Source: Echinicola arenosa | GTDB taxonomy: Bacteria; Bacteroidota; Bacteroidia; Cytophagales; Cyclobacteriaceae | Direction of reading: 5' to 3' | Length of the DNA: 64,000 bases | NCBI RefSeq assembly: GCF_014841125.1 | Contig: NZ_JACYTQ010000001.1 | Span: forward strand, 186,001-250,000 | In this document: positions 1-9,165 of the stretch, in pieces | Layout: every line of letters starts with the position of its first letter | Numbering within the stretch: position 1 is the first letter of the stretch | Made by a program: the position numbers and the translations under genes | Notes under the pieces: model-generated | The model's input: the letters and a program-made list of their open reading frames with translations, nothing else | Told to the model about the DNA's origin: nothing | The model's database searches: none

Positions 1-2462
1 TTCTAATATTGATGGCCCAACTCTCACCATTTGACGCCTTTTCGCAACAGAAATCCAGACCATCCATAAATGATTTTACAGCTGAAATGGAAAAACAGGA
101 TGGTTTCTACCCACTTTACTGGGATGAGAATACCGGAAAAATATGGTTAGAAATCACCGCATTGGACCAAGAAATTCTTTACTACCCTTCCCTTGCTGCT
201 GGTCTTGGTTCAAATGACATTGGCCTAGATAGAGGCAAGCTTTCTGGAGCTCATGTGGTGAGTTTTAGAAAGTCTGGAAAGAAACTCTTGATGACAGAAA
301 GCAACTATGACTACCGGGCCATCACCGATAACAAAATGGAAAAGAGGGCTGTCCAAGAATCATTCGCAGAATCAATACTATGGGGATTTGAAATCAGTGC
401 GGAATCCGGGAACCATTACCTAGTTGATGCTACAGAATTTGCTTTACAGGATGCTGTTGGAGCAATCCAATCCATCAGCAGGTCAAACCAAGGGAACTAC
501 AAAGTGGACCCTAAAAGATCTGCGATTTATACTCCTCGAACAAAGGCATTTCCAAAAAACACTGAAATTGAAGCCACCATCACGCTTGAGGGATCCAAGG
601 CAGGAAGCTATCTGAGAAGCGTAACTCCCACTCCTGACGCGGTTACTTTGAGGATGCACCATTCTTTTGTGGAGCTTCCTGATGATGGTTATACCCCCCG
701 TCTATTTGACCCCAGAGCTGGGGTAAATGCGGTAAGCTTTTATGATTTTGCGACACCTATCAATGAATCTATTGTCAAAAGGTATATTCGTAGACATCGC
801 CTAATCAAGAAAAATCCAGGCCCTGCGCCCAGTGAAGTAGTGGAACCGATTATTTATTATATCGATCCCGGCACGCCTGAACCCATCCGTTCTGCCCTGA
901 TGGAAGGCACCAGCTGGTGGGCTGAAGCATTTGAATCGGCAGGGTTTATCAATGCTTTTCAAGTCAAACTTCTTCCAGATGAAGCTGACCCAATGGATAT
1001 AAGGTACAATTTGGTCCAATGGGTTCATCGATCCACAAGAGGTTGGTCTTATGGAGGCGGGATTACTGACCCAAGGACTGGAGAAATTATTAAAGGGAAA
1101 GTGACTCTTGGTTCTCTAAGGGTAAGGCAAGACTTTTTGATTGCCCAAGGTCTTATTGCCCGCTATCTTGAAACAGGAGAAATAGAAGATGAAGCCATGC
1201 TGGAAATGGCCTTAGCCAGAATGAGACAACTAGCGGCACATGAAGTGGGACATACATTGGGATTGCCCCATAACTATATTGCCAGTGCTCACAATCGCGC
1301 ATCAGTAATGGATTATCCTCATCCCTCCGTCAAATTTAAAGATGATAATTCCCTTGACCTATCAGATGCCTATGCGGTAGGAATCGGTGAATGGGACAAA
1401 GTGGCCATTCAAATGGCATACGCTGAATTTCCTAGTGGAGCTGATGAGCAAACTGAAATCAGCAAAATGGTTGAAAGTTATCGTAAAAAAGGATTAGATT
1501 TTCTCTCAGATCAAGATGCTAGGCCTACCGGAAGTGCTCATCCCAAGACCCATTTGTGGGACAATGGAGAAAGTGCTGTAGATGAGCTTGATCATGTAAT
1601 GGAAGTTAGAAAGTATGTACTGGACCGCTTCAATGAAAAGAAAATAAAAATGGGACAACCCTTGGCTACTTTGGAAGAAGTATTTGTTCCCATTTATCTT
1701 TTTCACCGCTATCAAGTGGAAGCCGCGGCGAAGCTCATTGCAGGGGTAAATTATCAGTATACTCTAAGAGGAGATGGCGGAGAGGCTGTTAAGCCTGTAT
1801 CAGCCGAAGAACAAGTTAGAGCTACAGAATCCCTCATGGCTACTTTGAATCCAAAAGCCTTGGCTGTTCCTCATCGTGTGTACGAGAATATACCTCCCAG
1901 ACCTTACGGATTTTCGGCCAACGCTAGGGAAACTTTCCAGGGAAAAACAGGACTCACTTTTGATCCATTGGCACCAGCCCATGTAGCAGCTGACCTTACG
2001 CTCTCTTTGGTGCTCGATCCACAAAGAGCTTCCAGATTAGTCGCTCAACACGCTATCAATGAAAACTTACCTGGACTGGTTGAGATTATTGATATCATGA
2101 TCAAAGAAATAAGTAATTTTAATATGCCCTCTGAAATAGAAGCCTCATCCTATGAACAAGAGATCAAAAGAACCGTTGAAAAAATATTCCTTCAGCACCT
2201 GATCAATTTATATAAAAGCAAACAAGCTTCAGAACAAGCGAGAAGCATTGCCCGATACGGGATAAGCAAATTGGAATTTTCTATCCAACCAGGAGGAAAA
2301 GAACAAAATGCTCACAAAAACTATTGCCAAAAACTGATCAATCAAATGGATCGGGAAATTTTGGATCCCGTCGAACTCATGTCCCCTATCCCAACACCAG
2401 ATGGATCACCCATTGGGTCTGAAAGCTATGAGTGGTTGTCACCTATTTGCACTGAACAATAA
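1..2462 (+). CDS. Zinc-dependent metalloprotease (DUF5117/DUF4953 type), 5' end cut by window
   Basis: Secreted metallopeptidase of the large Bacteroidota family with a catalytic motif of the form HExxHxxGxxHN. Here it reads HEVGHTLGLPHN, at about residues 411-422 counted from the TTG at 9. The reading frame is open to the left edge, and the first visible residues (LILMAQ) look like the end of a signal peptide, so the true start lies outside the window. The N-terminal half carries the DUF5117-like region, the zinc site follows, and the C-terminal part is helical. The gene ends in front of a strong palindromic terminator and is convergent with the GH2 gene, so it is not part of the neighbouring PUL. 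The family assignment is confident. The substrate is unknown. Confidence 0.85.
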   Translation, partial: LILMAQLSPFDAFSQQKSRPSINDFTAEMEKQDGFYPLYWDENTGKIWLEITALDQEILYYPSLAAGLGSNDIGLDRGKLSGAHVVSFRKSGKKLLMTESNYDYRAITDNKMEKRAVQESFAESILWGFEISAESGNHYLVDATEFALQDAVGAIQSISRSNQGNYKVDPKRSAIYTPRTKAFPKNTEIEATITLEGSKAGSYLRSVTPTPDAVTLRMHHSFVELPDDGYTPRLFDPRAGVNAVSFYDFATPINESIVKRYIRRHRLIKKNPGPAPSEVVEPIIYYIDPGTPEPIRSALMEGTSWWAEAFESAGFINAFQVKLLPDEADPMDIRYNLVQWVHRSTRGWSYGGGITDPRTGEIIKGKVTLGSLRVRQDFLIAQGLIARYLETGEIEDEAMLEMALARMRQLAAHEVGHTLGLPHNYIASAHNRASVMDYPHPSVKFKDDNSLDLSDAYAVGIGEWDKVAIQMAYAEFPSGADEQTEISKMVESYRKKGLDFLSDQDARPTGSAHPKTHLWDNGESAVDELDHVMEVRKYVLDRFNEKKIKMGQPLATLEEVFVPIYLFHRYQVEAAAKLIAGVNYQYTLRGDGGEAVKPVSAEEQVRATESLMATLNPKALAVPHRVYENIPPRPYGFSANARETFQGKTGLTFDPLAPAHVAADLTLSLVLDPQRASRLVAQHAINENLPGLVEIIDIMIKEISNFNMPSEIEASSYEQEIKRTVEKIFLQHLINLYKSKQASEQARSIARYGISKLEFSIQPGGKEQNAHKNYCQKLINQMDREILDPVELMSPIPTPDGSPIGSESYEWLSPICTEQ

Positions 2463-2508
2463 AATATAAAAGGGGTTGTATGATTGATCATACAACCCCT
2501 TTTATATT
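2463..2508. terminator. Bidirectional rho-independent terminator, 21-bp perfect hairpin
   Basis: A perfect inverted repeat with two 21-nt arms and a 4-nt loop (TTGA) lies between the convergent metalloprotease and GH2 genes. The GC-rich core is GGGG/CCCC, and the flanks are AAAA on the left and TTTT on the right. It would therefore terminate transcription arriving from either side. Confidence 0.9.
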
Positions 2509-2524
2509 ATTTCCCTAGAATAAA

Positions 2525-4357
2525 TTACTTAGCCTTATAAAGCTGATCATGGACTTTCTTTAAAAAAGCAGGCGTCAATTTGATCACTTTTCTATCATAA
2601 GTCATCAGTCCATTTGTTTCTACCTCCACATCAGTGGTTTGTGTATAGACCGCTGCAGAGAGTCCTTTTGGGATCAACTTAACCAAGTCATCCATCAACT
2701 TTGAATAGCGGTCCTCTAATTCTTCCACAGACTTAAAACTCTGATAGCCCCAGTTGTCCTTTTCCTGCCAAGTATGTCCATCAACCGGCAACCCTAGCCC
2801 TCCAAATTCACCTAAAGTAATGACTTGATCTTTTCCAAAAAACTTAGGATTAGGCATTGCAGGATTTGGATAGTTGTGCAAATCCATAATCTGACCAACA
2901 GGGAAGAAATTGCCACCACTGGCACCATTCACCAAACGGCTTTGGTCATAATCCATGGTCCATTTCACAATCTCTTCAGTTTTAAATTGGCCCCAAGCTT
3001 CATTAAATGGAACCCAGACAATGATTGACGGGAAGTTATAGAAATCATCCATGATTTCTTTCCATTCTGTTTTGTAGATTTTTTCTGATTCAGGAGTCCT
3101 ATCTCTTTCTGTACCTACCCCTACGATTCCTGGTCGAGGATTCCATTGGTTGCCCATATCTCCACTTGGCATGTCCTGCCAAACCAGCATCCCCATCTTG
3201 TCACAGTGATAATACCATCTTGCAGGCTCTACTTTTACGTGCTTTCTGATCATGTTAAAACCCATTTCTTGAGTCTTGATGATATCAAAAACCAAAGCTT
3301 CTTCATTTGGTGCGGTATATAATCCATCAGGCCACCACCCTTGGTCCAATGGACCATACTGGAACACAAATTTGTTGTTCAACAACATACGTTGTACACC
3401 ATCATCGTCCAACTCCATGCTAACCTTTCTCATGGCAGCATACCCTTCAATTTGATCAACAACACGATTTCCACTGACTAAGCTAACTTCCAAATCATAC
3501 AAGAAGGGGTTACCAGGCTCCCACAACTTGGCATTTTCAATAGGTAACACTGCCTCCTCACCCACAGCAACGACTTTCTCTGACACAACTTCACCAGCCG
3601 ACAGTACTTTAACCTTCACTTTGTGGCTGCTTTGGGCACCTGCCACTTCCGTTTCAATGGTCAAGGTTCCTGCGTCAATGTCAGCTGTGTTTTTGGTGGA
3701 AACAATATGGCTGCTTGGCACATTCTCCGTCCAAACTGTCTGCCAGATTCCTGTTACCGGAGTATACCAAATACCATGTGGTCTGTTCACCTGCTTTCCT
3801 CTTGGTTGAGGTCCTTCATCCGTAGGATCCCAAACCCTTACCACCAGCTCATTTCCTTTTCTGCCTTTCAAAGCATCGGTAACATCAAAAGAAAAAGGAG
3901 TATACCCTCCTTGGTGCACACCAACAGATGTACCATTAATAAAAACTTCTGTCTCCCAGTCCACTGCCCCAAAGTGCAACAGCACCCTTTCTTTACTTGA
4001 TTTTTTGGCCTCAAAAGTAGTCTTATACCATAGCTCTTGATCCTTCCCTACTGTTTTCCCCACTCCGGATAAGGCTGACTCTACCGCAAAAGGCACCAAA
4101 ATCTCACCTTCGTATGAACTTGGTACATCACCTCCCTTGCTTTGAATTTGATAGCTCCACAAACCATTAAGGTTTTGCCAATTGTCTTCCCTGACCATCT
4201 GAGGACGAGGGTACTCTTGGTGTACATTTTCGGGATTTACCTGATCAGCCCATTCGGTCATGATCTTCCCTTTAGCAGGCGCCCAGCTTCCATCCTGAGC
4301 CCAGGCTAGAGACTGGGCCAGCATCAAGCCTGCACCAATTAGGATTGATTTTTTCAT
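2525..4357 (-). CDS. Glycoside hydrolase family 2 (beta-galactosidase/beta-glucuronidase-like)
   Basis: A periplasmic or secreted GH2 exo-hydrolase of 610 aa with a Sec signal peptide ending near AWA-Q. The order is an N-terminal jelly-roll sugar-binding domain (about 45-210), an immunoglobulin-like domain (about 215-310) and a TIM barrel. The acid/base is Glu453 in the NEAWG motif. The nucleophile is probably Glu517 in GEFGG. GH2 enzymes release beta-linked galactose, glucuronic acid, mannose or arabinose, and the exact sugar cannot be read from the sequence. It is the last gene of the leftward PUL, 35 bp after the GH127 gene. That context suggests removal of terminal sugars from an arabinose-containing glycan. 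The length is short compared with LacZ (about 1020 aa) but normal for the small GH2 enzymes of Bacteroidota. Confidence 0.88.
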   Translation of the reverse strand: MKKSILIGAGLMLAQSLAWAQDGSWAPAKGKIMTEWADQVNPENVHQEYPRPQMVREDNWQNLNGLWSYQIQSKGGDVPSSYEGEILVPFAVESALSGVGKTVGKDQELWYKTTFEAKKSSKERVLLHFGAVDWETEVFINGTSVGVHQGGYTPFSFDVTDALKGRKGNELVVRVWDPTDEGPQPRGKQVNRPHGIWYTPVTGIWQTVWTENVPSSHIVSTKNTADIDAGTLTIETEVAGAQSSHKVKVKVLSAGEVVSEKVVAVGEEAVLPIENAKLWEPGNPFLYDLEVSLVSGNRVVDQIEGYAAMRKVSMELDDDGVQRMLLNNKFVFQYGPLDQGWWPDGLYTAPNEEALVFDIIKTQEMGFNMIRKHVKVEPARWYYHCDKMGMLVWQDMPSGDMGNQWNPRPGIVGVGTERDRTPESEKIYKTEWKEIMDDFYNFPSIIVWVPFNEAWGQFKTEEIVKWTMDYDQSRLVNGASGGNFFPVGQIMDLHNYPNPAMPNPKFFGKDQVITLGEFGGLGLPVDGHTWQEKDNWGYQSFKSVEELEDRYSKLMDDLVKLIPKGLSAAVYTQTTDVEVETNGLMTYDRKVIKLTPAFLKKVHDQLYKAK

Positions 4358-4392
4358 TTCGGTCTATTTTAGTTTGATAGTAATTGTTTTCA

Positions 4393-6525
4393 TTATTTCA
4401 ATTCTGGAAAAGCACTGATTCTAAGTCTTGCTGCTCCCATTGGAATTAATTCTACTTCCTCTTCAGGTGAAGTGGATGTTTTTGGTAAGTCTTTAAGCTC
4501 ACCGACCAAGCCATGTTCATCCAACCTCCATTCTGGAATTTGTTTTGCCTTGGCTTTGATTACAATTGGAACACTTTCTGGTGTAAAGGGGAATTCTGAT
4601 GATGGCCATGGGCGTTCCACAACTTCAAGAGACTTTTCGGGATTTTTCTTATCAACTACCAAGCTGTAGTTCCAGTCAGTGGTAGGCTTTACTTCCCACG
4701 AAGGCCACTTCTGCGTATCTGCCCCTTCCTGCCATTTAGAATCCCAAATAGCCGTTTGGTCACTTTCTCTTTTTACATAATCTTCCCCTATTTTCAGGGA
4801 ATAAATCAAAGGCCCACGGCTGACGCTGAAGCTATTGCTATTTTTTTCCCATGTTTCCACATGAATATCCATCGGTAAAGTCAGTGTAATTTGATCTCCG
4901 GATTTCCACTCTCTGTCAATCTTTGCAAAACCGACTTTAGAAATATCAGATTTTACCACCTCACCATTGATCGCTATTTCAGCTTTCTTGGTCCAAGTTG
5001 GAATTCTTAAATAAAGGGGAAACTTCACTGGAGAAGCTGTCTTAACCGTGAAATTCAAATTTCCCTCAAAGGGGTAATGGGTATCTTCCTCTATACTCAC
5101 CTCTGCTCCTTCTGCTCCAACTTTGGCCTTTACAGTATTAGGGCCGTAGATCGAAGCTACCAGGCCATTATCAGGAGTGGCCATCCAAAGGTTCTCTACA
5201 AAATAAGGCCAACCTTGTGAATGATTGTGCTGACAACACCTCGAACTGAAAGGGTTCATCATCAAGAAAGGCCCTTTATTGGCAATACCCGGAGCATGGT
5301 TTTCAGCATCCAACAAAACCATATTGGGGGAGGTAATGTAATGCAGGGACTTAAAATCTGGCATGACCGCTGCAGGGTAAATATTGTAGGCTATCTCTTC
5401 AGCATGATCTGCCCAAAAAGGATCCCCTGTAATCCGCAACAAATGCTCGTCTGAGTTCATTTGTTCTACAATACCACATGTTTCTATCCCTTGTCTAGGG
5501 TCTGCAAAGCCAGGCCGAGCATTCTCATCACTTCCAAACATTCCTCCTGGCACTTGGCCAAAATGCTCACGAATGATCTCAAAATTTTCATAACTGGCTT
5601 TTACATGTTGCTCATCATGAGAAAGTAAAGCATATTGAGCAGGCTCCCTGAAAGCTTGTGCATGGTTCACGTTATGCCAATCAATCTGATCACGATACCA
5701 GTCAGGCACTTCTCCTCCGTTTCTGACTTCATAGTAATTATGAATATCCTTGATGTCATGCTGCCTGCCTACCCAATCAGAAGTATTACGATGGATTTTC
5801 TCAGCCAAGTCCAATAGAAACTTATCCCCAGTGCGATTATAGAGCCAAAACACACTGTGCAAATTATCCCCACCTCTCAACTTCTGCCAATAACCATTTA
5901 GAAAATTTTCATCTGGCACAGTAAGTTCATATTTAAAATAATTTGTCATCAACTCAATCACACGCTCATCATGAGAATATTCATAATATGACTGCAAACA
6001 ATAAAGCATAATCATATTTGCCCAAAAATCCTGATTGTCTCCATCAAAATGACGTGGACCAAAGTTCCCGTCCTCCCTCTGGCTGGCTAAGGTTCCCTCC
6101 AACCAGACCATGGCCTCGTCTATCATCTTTTGATCTTCCAACAAATAACCAATATTCGCATAGCCTTTCAACCAATATGGTACTTCTTCCCAACCCCAAT
6201 TTCCTTCTCCACTTTTGTTGAGCCAAGCATTATCTTCCTTTTGAAGCCAAGCACTGATTTCTCCCAAGTGACCTGTAAGGCCATTTTTTTGGCGAATTAA
6301 ATATTCCTTGAGAAAGCCTTCTGGTTTGACTGATCCTACAGGAAGTTTTATCAAAGCACTTGGTTTTAAAGGTGCCCGATTACTGATGTAATGCGCATTA
6401 GTGGTGGTTGTATCTATCCGTTCTACCAAGGAGATTGAACTTATCTGCTCTCCCTTATTACAAGAAACAAGAAGAACAAATGATAGGACACTCGCAAGGC
6501 TTTTTAATTTTGGGTATTGTATCAT
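4393..6525 (-). CDS. GH127-family beta-L-arabinofuranosidase (DUF1680) lipoprotein
   Basis: A lipoprotein (lipobox LLVSC) of 710 aa with the (alpha/alpha)6-barrel DUF1680 fold. The zinc/nucleophile constellation of GH127 is visible: Glu348 and Cys350 in an ETC motif, and the pair Cys430-Cys431 in CCQHN. The spacing closely matches the Glu-Cys and Cys-Cys pairs known from the Bifidobacterium HypBA1 enzyme, in which one cysteine of the pair is the nucleophile. Family knowledge therefore predicts hydrolysis of beta-L-arabinofuranosides, or of other L-sugars in related families such as GH146. It lies between the DUF4965 gene (83 bp upstream) and GH2 (35 bp downstream) on the same strand. It is the best clue to an arabinose-containing PUL substrate. 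Confidence 0.88.
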   Translation of the reverse strand: MIQYPKLKSLASVLSFVLLVSCNKGEQISSISLVERIDTTTTNAHYISNRAPLKPSALIKLPVGSVKPEGFLKEYLIRQKNGLTGHLGEISAWLQKEDNAWLNKSGEGNWGWEEVPYWLKGYANIGYLLEDQKMIDEAMVWLEGTLASQREDGNFGPRHFDGDNQDFWANMIMLYCLQSYYEYSHDERVIELMTNYFKYELTVPDENFLNGYWQKLRGGDNLHSVFWLYNRTGDKFLLDLAEKIHRNTSDWVGRQHDIKDIHNYYEVRNGGEVPDWYRDQIDWHNVNHAQAFREPAQYALLSHDEQHVKASYENFEIIREHFGQVPGGMFGSDENARPGFADPRQGIETCGIVEQMNSDEHLLRITGDPFWADHAEEIAYNIYPAAVMPDFKSLHYITSPNMVLLDAENHAPGIANKGPFLMMNPFSSRCCQHNHSQGWPYFVENLWMATPDNGLVASIYGPNTVKAKVGAEGAEVSIEEDTHYPFEGNLNFTVKTASPVKFPLYLRIPTWTKKAEIAINGEVVKSDISKVGFAKIDREWKSGDQITLTLPMDIHVETWEKNSNSFSVSRGPLIYSLKIGEDYVKRESDQTAIWDSKWQEGADTQKWPSWEVKPTTDWNYSLVVDKKNPEKSLEVVERPWPSSEFPFTPESVPIVIKAKAKQIPEWRLDEHGLVGELKDLPKTSTSPEEEVELIPMGAARLRISAFPELK

Positions 6526-6608
6526 GATTTAATCTTTAAATTTAGGGCTTAAAGAACATCGTAAAATTGGCTGTTGCCTTCGTATTAAGAAGACAACAGC
6601 TGAATCAC

Positions 6609-9143
6609 TCATTGCTTCAAAAGGACATCTTTCAAAACTGGCATATAATAGCCTCCCACCACTGATCTTGCTCTAAAACCAACAGAGGTTGAATTGGTGG
6701 TTTCATGCCAGTCGCTGACTGGAATTCTATTGGGTGTTTCGCTAATATAGGTAAACATGGGATCGATCAAAGCCTTTTCGTCTTCCTCACTATTGGCCAT
6801 AGCTGCTGTCCAAATCACCCAATCTGACTTCGTATAGGTTTTTCTGCTGTCCAGAGGCAAACCATATTTTTCTTGCTTGGTCAGGTAATAGGCAATTTCT
6901 TTTTCAGCCACTTCTTTAGGGAAGATCTCCAGTCCCAGCAACTCATTCCATACCAAATTATACTTTTGGCTCCAGGTTCCTTTTTTGTCAAAAGTCAAGC
7001 TATAGTGATCTCCATCCTCGGCTTTTTCCATCCATTTTTGAGCGAAGTCTTTCGCCATTGCGGTATATTTTTCTGCAGTTTCAGTTTTGCCTAAGGTTTC
7101 CGCCATTTGTCCATATGCTGCTATCGCGAGTATGGCTTTTACAGAAAGATTGGCATTATGGGCTAAATGTCCAGCGAAATCATCTGTACAAAGTTGATTG
7201 GCCGGATCAAAACCTTCATTGGCCAAGTACTCCACCCAAGTGGTCATCACATCCCAATGCTGTTTAGCATAGTCTGCATTGCCTTCTACCTTGGCAATGG
7301 CTCCAGTCAAAAGTAGCATGTTGCCTGCTTCTTCTACTGGCATATCTTCTCCATAAGTTTGACCATTGGCCAAAGGATAAGTTCCTACATCGTGGGCAGG
7401 AAAAGGTTTGGCCCACTTGCCGCTTTCACTGTAATAATAAATCGGCTCCAACATCCCTTTAAGCAAATCAGGATTATAGATCAAAAACAAAGGTGCCGAA
7501 GGATAGGTCACATCCACTGTTCCTATTGAACCATTACTAAAGTTCTCTTTAGAAAAGAAAAACAGCTCCCCATTAGGACCTTCCACTGTTTTGTGGGCAG
7601 AAACAGCCTGGCGGTAAACGAGGGCACAAATAGCTGCGTAATCCCCTCCCCCTGCCTGATAGGCATCCTTGTACAACTGCTGATCAAAAGCTTCACTTTT
7701 AGCCACCAATTTACTGTAATCGCTTTGCGCTGCCTGTAGCATTTCCTCGGTGCTCAAACCATATTTTTTCCACCACGCTTTCAAATTTTCATTAAAGAAC
7801 TGTACTGCATAAAGGTCATCATAAGCCAGGGTAACAAAGTTTTCTTTTGAATCACTTCCTACTTTTCCATAATCAAATGCAATGGCTTGTGTAATCATTT
7901 TTTGATCCAAGGCCACGGGCTTTGCAGACTCATCAGGTGAGGTGAGCTTTCCATTATTCACAAAATCCGAAATCGAAACCATGTTCATACCAATCAATGA
8001 AGTGGTATTTTCCTGATCATTAGCGGTGAGATACAAGTAACCCCAATCAATCCTAATATTATCACCTTTCTTTTCCAATATAGGCTGAGTACTGGTTCCT
8101 AATTTCATCGCTTGAAGCCCTGAGATATCAGGCCTTTCCCAAGTCACTTCCTGATTGGGCGTATTGGCAGCCAAATTACCCGCTGCACTGAAATAAACCT
8201 GTACATCATGCTCCTTGCCATCCTTAGACTTAACTTCAAAGCTTACATAGTTGGCTGGACGGGTCATGATTTCCAAATTATCCGGAAGCATTGGAGCTGT
8301 AAAAGTCACCTCCAATTCAACCTCACCACAATCAAAACTATACAAGGTTTGCGTGGCCCTTACCGTTGCATTTGTTTGTTTCGCTTGGTCAATCTCCACC
8401 GCAGGTGGAAGAATCTCCACCAAACCTGCATCTAAAAATGCCCCACCGGTGGTGTTTTCACAATGGATAGCCATGACATTCTTTCCTTTTTGAAGGGCTT
8501 TCTTTGCCTCTGTTCTAATGGCAATGGTCTCAGGGCTCGAAACCCATCCTACTTTTTCATAGGCTAAAACACCATTGAGGTACACTTTTACATTATCATC
8601 ATGATGAATATTCAATAAAAGATCATGAAAATCAGTACTTTCCAATTCAAAAGTCCTTCTCACCCAAATATTTTCAGTATTCCATTTATTCGGGGCTGGA
8701 CTATCGTCTCCATTGGTAAAAGCTCCTTTGGTGGATTTCCACTTTTCACCTTCTTCATAACCCACATCTTCCCAGTTTCCTGTAGGCTCCTCCAAAGTAT
8801 ATTGCCAACGCTCTTTCATGCCTGTCAATGGCAGCACAGCTCTCGTTTCAGTCACTGATTCACCTAAAAAGTAGTAGGCCTTTCCATCCACTCTGATAAT
8901 GCCTTGTAGGTCATTTTCCTTTCCTGTCCAATGCCTTGTGGCATCTCCATTCAGTTTATCCCCCATGCTCCAAACACTAAAATAAGGATCCACGGAAATC
9001 AATGGATAAGCAGGTGGTCTGATAGTATTTTCAGCTTCTACCTCAGCATCCATCTGCTTAACATCTGCTTCCTGACATCCTACCAGGGAGAAGATTCCAA
9101 CTCCCAACAGGAGCTGCATCAAATTTTTAATCTTGATATTCAT
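6609..9143 (-). CDS. DUF4965/DUF5127/DUF1793 'glutaminase-like' lipoprotein, copy 1
   Basis: A lipoprotein (LVGC lipobox) of 844 aa. It resembles the family named after Aspergillus glutaminase GtaA, with DUF4964, DUF5127, DUF4965 and DUF1793 regions in order. The C-terminal half is alpha-helical barrel-like with conserved blocks such as TYGEDMPVEEAGNM and DDFAGHLAHNANLSVKA. An extra beta-sandwich of about 140 residues (about 105-245), resembling the sugar-binding domain of GH2 enzymes, interrupts the N-terminal region. The gene sits in a carbohydrate PUL, 22 bp from the PHP gene. An activity on glycans rather than glutamine is plausible but unproven. A close paralogue lies at 61084-63549. The family call is confident and the function is not. 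Confidence 0.8.
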   Translation of the reverse strand: MNIKIKNLMQLLLGVGIFSLVGCQEADVKQMDAEVEAENTIRPPAYPLISVDPYFSVWSMGDKLNGDATRHWTGKENDLQGIIRVDGKAYYFLGESVTETRAVLPLTGMKERWQYTLEEPTGNWEDVGYEEGEKWKSTKGAFTNGDDSPAPNKWNTENIWVRRTFELESTDFHDLLLNIHHDDNVKVYLNGVLAYEKVGWVSSPETIAIRTEAKKALQKGKNVMAIHCENTTGGAFLDAGLVEILPPAVEIDQAKQTNATVRATQTLYSFDCGEVELEVTFTAPMLPDNLEIMTRPANYVSFEVKSKDGKEHDVQVYFSAAGNLAANTPNQEVTWERPDISGLQAMKLGTSTQPILEKKGDNIRIDWGYLYLTANDQENTTSLIGMNMVSISDFVNNGKLTSPDESAKPVALDQKMITQAIAFDYGKVGSDSKENFVTLAYDDLYAVQFFNENLKAWWKKYGLSTEEMLQAAQSDYSKLVAKSEAFDQQLYKDAYQAGGGDYAAICALVYRQAVSAHKTVEGPNGELFFFSKENFSNGSIGTVDVTYPSAPLFLIYNPDLLKGMLEPIYYYSESGKWAKPFPAHDVGTYPLANGQTYGEDMPVEEAGNMLLLTGAIAKVEGNADYAKQHWDVMTTWVEYLANEGFDPANQLCTDDFAGHLAHNANLSVKAILAIAAYGQMAETLGKTETAEKYTAMAKDFAQKWMEKAEDGDHYSLTFDKKGTWSQKYNLVWNELLGLEIFPKEVAEKEIAYYLTKQEKYGLPLDSRKTYTKSDWVIWTAAMANSEEDEKALIDPMFTYISETPNRIPVSDWHETTNSTSVGFRARSVVGGYYMPVLKDVLLKQ

Positions 9144-9165
9144 GTTTAATAGGTTTAATTCTTAT

